Positions 1 to 7,998 of a stretch of 64,000 nt of DNA are shown piece by piece. A model generated the notes under the pieces. That model was not told the DNA's origin. It ran no database searches and saw only the letters and a program-made list of their open reading frames with translations. This stretch comes from Isoetes taiwanensis (lineage: Eukaryota; Streptophyta; Lycopodiopsida; Isoetales; Isoetaceae): NCBI GenBank assembly GCA_021234155.1, contig JAJEKV010000047.1, positions 6,353,071 through 6,417,070 on the forward strand, read 5' to 3'. Each line of letters starts with the position of its first letter. The first letter of the stretch is position 1. The position numbers and the translations under genes are program-made.

Positions 1-293
1 TGGATCACCTGATCAAGATTAAGGAACCAAGCTCTGAAAGCTTGTTGCAGCCCATAGATTACTTTATGCAATCGACAAAACGTTTTAAGGATTTCAAGCA
101 TCAGTGAAACCTGGAGGCTGTCTCATATATGTCTCTTCCTGAAGCTCCCCGTGTAAAAATTTTGTTTGCACATCTAATTGGTCTATTTCCCAAATTTCTT
201 AAGCTGCATGTGCCGAAATAGATCTCAAACTGCCCATATGAATTACTGGAGAGGTGGTCTGGTCATAGTCAAGACCATGGATTTGGGTAAATC
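1..293 (-). pseudogene. Older antisense copia reverse transcriptase fragment, left of the nested insertion
   Basis: On the minus strand this translates, with frameshifts, to the copia RT core. It reads FTQIHGLDYDQTTSPV, then [18 protein letters not shown], then RQPPGF, then the equivalent of IYGLQQAFRAW, running off the window at position 1. These match the usual copia RT motifs (LDVxxAFLHG, YMxQPPGF, YGLKQAPRAW). A stop lies near 195 and there is a frame change near 75, so it is dead. The rest of the RT lies beyond the younger element, at 5382 upward. No terminus of this older element is inside the window on this side. Confidence 0.85.
289..293. repeat. Target-site duplication, left copy (AAATC)
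   Basis: AAATC lies directly left of the 5' LTR and again directly right of the 3' LTR at 5382-5386. Five bp is the usual copia TSD length. The repeat falls on the GF codons of the older antisense RT. Confidence 0.85.
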
Positions 294-501
294 TGTTGGA
301 AACTGGAAAGCATGGCAAGGTTGACGCTTGTCCTATAGTTAGGGTAGTTGCCTTTTGTGTTCCTAAATTACAGGACACGATTGAAGATATCTCGGCATGC
401 AGCTTAGTCGTTTCTATATTAAGATTTCTGAGATGTATAAAGACAAATCTAATGAATTGAAACAGTGCTTCTTCTGGTGTCAATTTTTCTTAAGTGAAAT
501 A
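294..501 (+). repeat. 5' LTR of the young copia element
   Basis: About 208 bp, starting TGTTGGAAACTGG and ending AAGTGAAATA, so the termini are TG...TA instead of the canonical TG...CA. The end is fixed by the adjoining PBS and the TSD. It differs from the 3' LTR by four transitions, all A here and G there, plus one T insertion near the start. Confidence 0.85.
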
Positions 502-513
502 TGGTATCAGAGC
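502..513 (+). promoter_or_regulatory. Primer binding site (initiator tRNA-Met)
   Basis: TGGTATCAGAGC directly follows the 5' LTR with no gap. This is the standard plant LTR-element PBS, complementary to the 3' end of initiator tRNA-Met. Confidence 0.9.
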
Positions 514-557
514 GGGTCATCCTCTGTGGATAAGAAGCTGCTCAAGATTAGAGAGAA

Positions 558-1583
558 ATGGGAAAGATCGAGAGATTGTCCCATAGTAATGCCTTCTACT
601 GGTTCATTAAGGTCAGAGGAAAGCTTGCAGAGAAGGGCTTATGGAATATAGTATCTGGAGATGAGCCTAGACCGGTTGTTTCAAGTAAGAAAGGGTTATC
701 CATGACCACAAGACCACCTAGTGCTGCTCAGATAGTTAAAGGATCCACCTCTGGATCCAAAAGTGAACCTGTAGAAGTAGATGCTAATGCAAAGGCATTA
801 AAGGCTGAGAATGCTACTCTCTTGAAATGGGTGCAAAAGGACTGGGAGGCAAGAAATCACCTCATGAGATACCTTGATGATACAATGATTGCTCGGGTAG
901 AAGCAGCAGGAAGTGCCAAAGAAGCATGGGAGCAGCTCATGGCAATTTACAAGAAAAAGCATTTCTCTCAACAGGCCAATCTCTATGCTGTGATATTTAC
1001 TACCAAGCTTAAAGAACGTTCCTCAGCTGAGGAGTACATATCAAAGATAAAAGCTGTTGCATTACAACTGAAGGGTATGGAGAAAGGGCTCGATGATGAT
1101 CTCATTGTTGGTGCCCTTCTGTTAGGCCTTCCTACTTCTTATAACAGTGTTAGGAATCTTATTGGATCTGCTGAGCATGTGCAGATTGAATGGGCTTCTC
1201 AGCAGATTTTGATGGAAGAAGTCAACCAAGCTGGTGGAAAGAAGGTAGGGAATAAGGAAAGCCAAGCATTTGTAGGTCGAAATGAAGGGAATGAAACCAG
1301 AAAATGCTTCAACTATGGCAAACAGGGTCATTTGGCTAGAGATTGTCAAGAACCAGATAAGCATAAGAGGAAGCAGAAATCTCAAGAAAAGAAAGGACAT
1401 TCTCATGGGCACAGGGCATCCAAAGTCAATAAATCTGAAGACTCGGATGGAACCTCAAGCAGTGATTCGCTGGTGACTGTAACCAGGGCATTTGTTGCTG
1501 TCCAACCAAAAGAGAGATTTATCCAAAAGAGAGATTTATCCATACGATTTATGACTGATTTTGTAAGTACATTCAATGCCTAG
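558..1583 (+). CDS. gag: Copia gag polyprotein
   Basis: 341 codons from ATG 558. The N-terminal half fits the copia gag (UBN2-type) domain: WVQKDWEARNHLMRYLDDTMIARV, then AKEAWEQLMAIYKKKH, then a GLDDDLIVGALLLGLPTSYNSV segment. A CCHC-type zinc knuckle follows near residues 250-263 but reads CFNYGKQGHLARDC, so the second cysteine is tyrosine (TAT where TGT is expected). A Lys/Ser-rich tail follows, and RFIQKRDLSI is partly repeated. The ORF stops 30 nt before the pol reading frame, so gag and pol would need readthrough or are separated by mutation. Gag forms the particle that packages element RNA. The knuckle change should impair RNA binding. Confidence 0.8.
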   Translation: MGKIERLSHSNAFYWFIKVRGKLAEKGLWNIVSGDEPRPVVSSKKGLSMTTRPPSAAQIVKGSTSGSKSEPVEVDANAKALKAENATLLKWVQKDWEARNHLMRYLDDTMIARVEAAGSAKEAWEQLMAIYKKKHFSQQANLYAVIFTTKLKERSSAEEYISKIKAVALQLKGMEKGLDDDLIVGALLLGLPTSYNSVRNLIGSAEHVQIEWASQQILMEEVNQAGGKKVGNKESQAFVGRNEGNETRKCFNYGKQGHLARDCQEPDKHKRKQKSQEKKGHSHGHRASKVNKSEDSDGTSSSDSLVTVTRAFVAVQPKERFIQKRDLSIRFMTDFVSTFNA

Positions 1584-1613
1584 TTCTGGAAAGCAGTACA
1601 CATTTGTAAGTCC

Positions 1614-4600
1614 ATGACCTCAGTAGATGATATAGAAATCATAGGACAGGGGGATCTGCATGGTAAAGCAATGTGTTTTATAGCAGAGGTAGAGAATGGA
1701 AACTGGTACCTAGACTCAGGGGCCAGTGATCATATGAGAAGCAGAAAAGACCTCTTCAAGGACTTCACGAGTGTTTCAAGCAACAAAAAGGTGAAAATTG
1801 GAAAAGGTCTGCTTAAAGTAACAAGGTATGGTGTTGTAGCATTAAGGCTCCCTACCGGAATTGTGCATCTGAAAAACACATTGTGTGTACCAGATCTTGA
1901 AGTAAACTTAATATCTATTGGGAAAATGGATGATGCTGGGCTATATGCCACACTTAGAGGAGGAAAGTGCCTCATTAAAGATGAGAAGAACTATGTTTTG
2001 GCTGAAGGAAATAAGGATGAAGGTATATATAGACTCAGCTGGTCTCAAAGTCCCTCTATTGCTTTAAGTGCAGCAGCAGCAAATATCAATCAGATCTGGC
2101 ATGAGAGAATGGGCCATGTAAACTATCAGTTCCTTAAGAAGATGGAAGAGAAAAACTTTGTCAGAGGGCTTCCTAGAGTCAAAGCTCCCACTGGTGTATG
2201 TGAAGGATGTGCTCTTGCCAAGCTAAGCCGAAAACCTTATCAGAAGCAGAAGGGGACACGTGCTTCTCAACCATTAGAAATGATTCATGTGGATGTATGG
2301 GGACCAGCCAGAGTCACATCCATAGGAGGATCCAGGTATTTTTTTATTAATCATTGATGATTATACGAGAAAGAATTGGGTTTACTTTCTCAAGAACAAG
2401 TCAGATGTTTTTGAACACTTCAAGATTTGGAAAGCCATGGTTGAAAATTTTAAGGATAAGAAGATAAAAGAAATAAGGACCGACCAAGGTGGAGAGTTCA
2501 ACAGTGGTGAATTTTCACACTTCTTGCAGGCCTTGGGAATCAGGCACGAAACCTCAGTTGCCCATGAACACCAGCAGAATGGTGTGGTTGAACGGAAAAA
2601 TCGAACTGTGTTGGAGTGTGCACGTGCCATGATTCTATCCAAAGATATTGATCACAAGTTCTGGGCTGAAGCAGTTCATAGTTCATACTGCAGTTTACCT
2701 CATCAATAGAGCACCCACAAAAGCATTGACTTCTATTGTACCTGAGGAGGCATGGACAGGAGAAAAACCAGTTGTGGATGGCCTTATCTTTGATTGCACT
2801 GCGTATGTCCACCTCTCCAAGGCAGAAAGGAAACTAGGGAAGCTATCCAACAGGGGAGTACCTTGCATGTTTGTAGGCTATGGTGAGACCATAAAAGGAT
2901 ACAAATTGTTTGTACCTTCAACACGCAAAATGATCATACGAAGAAGTGTGGTCTTCAATGAACAAGATTTCAAGATTGGCCAAAACAAAGTCCCTGCCCC
3001 TTATGGTCCCCTTGGCACTGCTCCAGAAATGAAAGGCCCTGATACTAGTGATTCTGAATCTGAAAATGATGATAATGCAGGTGATGTGCCTTTAGAGGAA
3101 AGTGAACTTCCATCTGAACCCAAGTCTGGACCAGAAAGTAGTGATGAGAGTGCAGATGAGTCTCCTTTTGAACTTCCAAGGAGATCTAGCAGGTCACGGA
3201 GAAATACAGAAAGAATGCAAGACTATCTTAACAGTAGAAAACCTCGCGGATCTGCCTATTTTGCACTGCACAGCAGCTCGTCAATTGATGAATCATCTTC
3301 ATTTAGTGATGCCATGAAGGCACCTGAACACTCCAAATGGCAACAGGAAATGGCTGAGGAATATGAATCCCTTATGGAGAATGAGACGTGGATTTTGTGT
3401 AAGTTACCACTCGGGAGGAAGGCTATAACCTGTAAGTGGTTGTACAAACTTAAGTATGATGAACATAACACCATTTCTAGGTACAAAGCCAGATTAGTGG
3501 CACGTGGATCTTCTCAAACTGCAGGCATTGACTATCAAGAGACATTTGCCCCTGTGGCCCGTCTTACTTCAGTGAGAGTAGTACTTGCCTTAGCTGCCAA
3601 ACTGGGATTAGATCTGCAACAAATGGATGTTAAATCAGCATTCCTTCATGGACGGCTCGAGGAAGAGGTCTATTAAAACAACCTCCTGACTTTGTAAAAC
3701 AAGGATCTGAAACTCTTGTGTGCAGGCTGGTATAAGACCATTCATAGTTTTTTCTCAAACCAGGGCTTTCTGTGTATAAGACCATTCATAGTTTTTTCTC
3801 AAACCAGGGCTTTGACAGAAGTGATACAGACTGGAATGTCTATGTGAAGCAGCTTGGGTTCCAATTAATCATCATTGTGTTGTATGTCGATGATTTGATC
3901 CTTGCCTCCAATTCCACCATGCTGATGCAGCAGACTAAGACTTCTTTAGCAGCTCGGTTCCACATGATGGACTTAGGACCACTCAAATATTTTTTGGGTA
4001 TTCATGTCCTTGAAGATCAGGAGCATAAGACCATCACCATTCATCAAGGGAAAGCTGTTGAGTCTCTCTTAACAAAGTGCAACATGCACTCCACCAGACA
4101 CGTAAGCGCACCCCAAGACACGTAAGCGCACCCCAACAGTGCATTCTAGCTTGTCATTTGAAACGTGCTCTCCAAAGCGCAAGGCGGTGGATAGCAAAAT
4201 TGGGGTGCCCTATAGGAGTGTGATAGGCTCCCTATGGTCTGTACAAGGCCAGACCTTTCAGAAAGTGTTATTACACTTAGCCAATTCATGGAGTGTCCAG
4301 AACCTGCACATTGGCAAGCTCTCAAGCGCATTTTGAGGTATTTAAAACAAACCCCGCGTTTAGGGATCTGTTATCATGGAAATCATCCAGGTCCTTTCAC
4401 TTTAGAGGGCATGGTTGATGCTGACTATGCAGGGGATGTGGCTTCTCGTAAATCACGCACAGGCTTCATTTTTAAGCTGCAAGGGGGAGTTGTGAGTTGG
4501 ACAAGTAAAAAGCAGAAGGCTACTGCAGTAAGCACCTGTGAATCCGAATATATGGCAATATGTGCAGCTACAAAAGAAGCCATCTGGCTCAGGAGATTGC

Positions 4601-4869
4601 TTAAGAGCATTGGCAGTGAACAGAGAAATCCGACGATCATCGTGAATGATAACAGGGCAGCTGTATGTCTTGTGAAAAATCCCAGCAACTTTACAAAGGC
4701 CAAACATATTGAGACACAATACCATTTTACCGGGGAAAAAGTGGAAGAAGGCAAAGTAACCATAAAGCATTTGGGAACTCACCTTATGACTGCTGATGTA
4801 TTGACTAAACCGTTACCAAGGAAGAGGTTCTCTGAATGTGTGCAAGAGATGGGCATGAGCTCAGTTTGA
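1614..4869 (+). pseudogene. pol: Copia pol (protease-integrase-RT-RNase H), frameshifted
   Basis: Domains appear in copia order. The aspartic protease has YLDSGASDHM near 1713. The GAG-pre-integrase HHCC region spans about 2098-2230 (WHERMGHVNY...CEGCALAKL). The integrase catalytic D, D and E lie in HVDVWGP, RTDQGGEF (about 2480) and NGVVERKNRT (about 2590). RT runs from about 3310 with KARLVARG, MDVKSAFLHG and YVDD at 3883-3894. RNase H has VDADYAGD, a TAVSTCESEYMA segment and ADVLTKPLP, ending at 4869. Breaks: a frame change in a T run near 2340, another near 2690, a stop at 3674-3676, loss of the YGLKQAPRAW segment with a 44-bp duplication (3731-3815), and a 20-bp duplication near 4100. 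The enzyme core is recognisable but cannot be made as one protein. Confidence 0.88.
3731..3815 (+). repeat. 44-bp tandem duplication within copia RT
   Basis: TATAAGACCATTCATAG and the following 27 bases occur at 3731 and again at 3775. It sits where copia RT normally encodes KKALYGLKQAPRAW, which is absent, so a deletion and a local duplication happened together. Unit 2 carries the same arrangement (about 33150-33235), so it predates the large duplication. Confidence 0.8.
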
Positions 4870-5161
4870 TACTGGGGAATGCAGATGTGATCAGGTAAGG
4901 AGTTAGTTAGCGACGCATTTTGTTAAGTAGGTGAAGGTTTGTGCAGGAAATCATTAAGAGAACATCGTGGCAGATGGGCTCTTTTGGTCTACTGTGGTAA
5001 AGTTTTAGGGGGGGCATTTTATCAGAAAAGCAAAAAAATTAGTTGAGTAGTGCAGAAATCAGTAATAGAACTTGGTGGCAAAAGTTCTTTCTTGTATTGC
5101 TGCAAATGGAGTCTTAGGAGGAGTTTAGATTCAGTCAGAGATAATGTTGTTGTCAGGTCAA

Positions 5162-5174
5162 CCTTGAGGGGGAG
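5162..5174 (+). promoter_or_regulatory. Polypurine tract of the young copia
   Basis: CCTTGAGGGGGAG lies directly before the 3' LTR start TGTGGAAACTGG. This is the usual plus-strand priming site of copia elements. Confidence 0.85.
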
Positions 5175-5381
5175 TGTGGAAACTGGAAAGCATGGCAAGG
5201 TTGACGCTTGTCCTATAGTTAGGGTAGTTGCCTTTTGTGTTCCTAAATTACAGGACACGGTTGAAGATATCTCGGCATGCAGCTTAGTCGTTTCTGTATT
5301 AAGATTTCTGAGATGTATAAAGACAGATCTAATGAATTGAAACGGTGCTTCTTCTGGTGTCAATTTTTCTTAAGTGAAATA
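5175..5381 (+). repeat. 3' LTR of the young copia element
   Basis: 207 bp, from TGTGGAAACTGG to AAGTGAAATA, directly followed by the TSD AAATC. About 98 percent identical to the 5' LTR. Confidence 0.88.
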
Positions 5382-6930
5382 AAATCCTCTAGCAACTAAG
5401 CGAGCCTTCTAAATTTGAAGAGAATCTCTGCAGCTAGCTTCTTGGAGAGGATCCACTTACCATAAATTGTCTTTTTGTCAAAGGGAAAATCCATCGGTGT
5501 CTAAACTTTGTTGATGTGCATGGAATGCATTTTTTCCTTCGCAGCTTGTTGTAAATGGATGGATTCACCATTGAAGGCTGCTTTTAGAGTAGGAGGGTCT
5601 GCACGCATGACCATGCAACACCATTCAATGAGGCTTGTTTGGGCATTTTCGATCATCTTGCAACTAGAAGCTCTTGTTCTGGGAGGAAGGGCTCTAGGAG
5701 GTTCTGTAAAGGACTGTACTGGAGCAGCAACGTCAATCAAATTAGGATCTGAATCTGCTATATGGACTCCTGAAAGGTCAAGGGACAGATCTGCCAATGG
5801 AGAAGTTGGAGCAATTGCGTGGACTAGCTAATTGATCGTCCAAATGGATGAGCTCCAGAAGCTTGGATGCTCGATGCCCTACTGCAGTATAAGAACGCCG
5901 ATGGTGTTTCCCCAACATGAATGCTTTGCAAAGACCACCTTCAATCTTAGGAACATCCTGGATGTCTGTGGCAAGATCCTGGCTCAGAATTTTTGTCGAT
6001 GGCTCAGTAATGAATGTGAGCTAATCTGCGACGATAGAGATTCAAAAGTTGGAGAGCAGATTCATCCAACATTAGAGCTTCAGAAGGGTTCAGAAGCAGC
6101 TCATAAGGATTCCCACTCGTGAACCTTCTGCCAATACTGTCCTTGAAATGCAGACATCTGAAGCGTAGAGAAAGAATTTAGTGTTATCAAAAACCACCAC
6201 CATGTTTTGATCAGCTACTTTGACCACAGACAAGAGACTTTTGTAAAGTTGACAGCTCACCAACTGTGCCATCAGAGAGGAAACGCGAGAATTTGCCAAC
6301 TGCTTGGATGGGCACTTTTGAGTTTGTCTCAAGTTGGACGCCTTTTTGGCCCTGCAAAGAATCATAAAGAAGAGAGGGGTCATTTACCATTACCAAAGTG
6401 CAGGCAGAATCCACAGTCAATGTTGCAGCAACAATATGACAAGCCTCTTCAAGAAGATGACATTCTTCAATCAAGGTAGATGCTGCAATTCTGTGGGCCA
6501 TAGAGGAATTGCTTCCAAAAGGCAACTTTCTTCCACCAAGTGGGTGTTTCCACCTGTTGAGCAGCCGATGGAGGATTGAGCAGCTTGTGATGGAGCAGAA
6601 GTCTCCTTCTTCTTGTCAGAATGCGTGAATGGTGTTCTCATGGTCAGATTTGTGCATTGGTTGGCAAAATGACCAAATTGTGTGCAATTTGGCACCGTCC
6701 TGTCTGAACATGAGGATGTTTTGGCAGAGAATATCCCAAAATCCTCCCATGTTGAGGATGATTCTTCTTTTTCTTGCAGGCCAAACATGCTTGTTCGAGA
6801 TGGGCCCTTCCTCCTCTCTGTTTGTGCATGAGAGAGAGCTCAAGGAGATCATCACATACTTCCTCCCAAGATGCTTGCTTCCAACTAAGGGAAAAAGAAC
6901 TCCATTTAGAATTTTTGTGAAGGCTTAAAA
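5382..6930 (-). pseudogene. Older antisense copia element: gag knuckle, protease, pre-integrase, linker, start of RT
   Basis: Reading leftward on the minus strand, a degenerate zinc knuckle (NCTQFGHFANQC, near 6690) is followed by a protease-like stretch (TVDSACTLVMVNDPSLLYDS, then LETNSKVPIQAVGKF) at about 6480-6200. Then come a pre-integrase/integrase start (CKAFMLGKHHRRSY, LELIHLDD) near 5850-5930, a Pro/Ser-rich linker (EPPRALPPRTRASS) near 5690, and KWILSKKLAAEILF with KARLVARGF directly at the insertion point. The integrase catalytic core between LELIHLDD and the linker is missing. Multiple stops and frameshifts make it a relic. It joins the RT fragment at 1-293 once the young element is removed. 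Confidence 0.75.
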
Positions 6931-7998
6931 TGCCTCACCTGCACATTCCGTCTTGCTAATGAGGATTTGTAAATCTTGATGCTGTTGCTACTGCTACCAC
7001 AAATGCCATTCAACCAGTTAATAAGGTCAAACTCTTTTGCATTGTACATATGGCTCACCCTAACCCCTTCCTCATAAACTGTTTGATTACCACCACCTAT
7101 TTCCATAATTATAAGTCTGGTAGGGGCCTGACCCATTTCAAAAGCTGAAAGCTGGCAAAAACGTGGGCCTTGGGATTCATACCTGACATAATAGGAATGG
7201 AAAGGCAATTTTGTTATGTATGTATAATGCCTATATGAGACACAACAGTCACCAAAATCGACAAACCTGTAATCTGGTGAAATTTGATGTCCTAGAATGT
7301 TCGGTGCCCTTCTTATTATCTAGTTTCCACATGTGAATATGTCTTAACCTACCATCATTTTTCCTAAGCATGTACATAAGATAAGTAAGGTGCACCTTCA
7401 CAACACGTTACCATTTCCTCCTTTCTCAAAGAATGGTACCTGTTCACATAGTCACAGAGTAAATGGAAAGCATAACTAGCTCATGATTCGACAAAGATCA
7501 CCACTCAAAGACATTTGCTTTAAACAACGCAGAACCAAAAGAATGGCATGCCAATGGAGCAAATTGTTTCAATGACTAGGCTACAGATGAGAATGTAAAA
7601 GCTAAGAGAGTTGCAATAACCTGAAAAATTGGACTTGGACTTGTTGATGTCTCTTTCTTGATGCATAAACTGTTGGTGAAGAACGTTGAGAGACACGAGA
7701 CTTTTTCTTCCTCCCACCTAGGTTATGGAATGAACTGCTAGCACAAGAAGATTAAATTAATGATACTCTTAGCTTTTTTTCCATCATTTTGTTACTTAAT
7801 GAACCAGAGAGGAACATCCCATGTGGCAAGGGCTAGACCATCACCACAGGGGGATGGACCAATCTTGAATCTTGTATCTTAACTCCCATGGTTATAACGT
7901 TAACTTTAGAGCAGATTTTACGATAAATTACTGCAACTAAGGCTATACTGTTGGTGTCCGTGGTTCTAGACTGCTTTGGTTTGTGTTTATGTTCCATA
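6931..7998. other. Stretch without a recognised gene, downstream of the PPR gene
   Basis: About 1.07 kb between the older copia relic and the stop codon of the minus-strand PPR gene. Short minus-strand frames exist (6906-7208) but show no domain that I recognise. The right part may be the PPR 3' untranslated region. No clear poly(A) signal or RNA gene was identified. Confidence 0.5.

Larger units (their letters stand above)
294..5381 (+). mobile_element. Ty1/copia LTR retrotransposon, near full length, nested in an older copia
   Basis: A 5.09-kb element with two LTRs of about 207 bp, a PBS, gag, a pol in copia order (protease, integrase, RT, RNase H), a PPT and a 5-bp target-site duplication AAATC (289-293 and 5382-5386). 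Removing the element plus one TSD restores the reading KARLVARGF-TQIHG across the older antisense RT, which proves the insertion point. The LTRs differ by 4 substitutions and 1 indel. Pol carries frameshifts and stops, so the copy is probably not autonomous. The right-hand duplication unit carries only the part from about 2117 onward. Confidence 0.9.

Noticed and set aside
4425-4782. Two 109-112 codon minus-strand frames
   Set aside because: Antisense shadows of the copia RNase H region.
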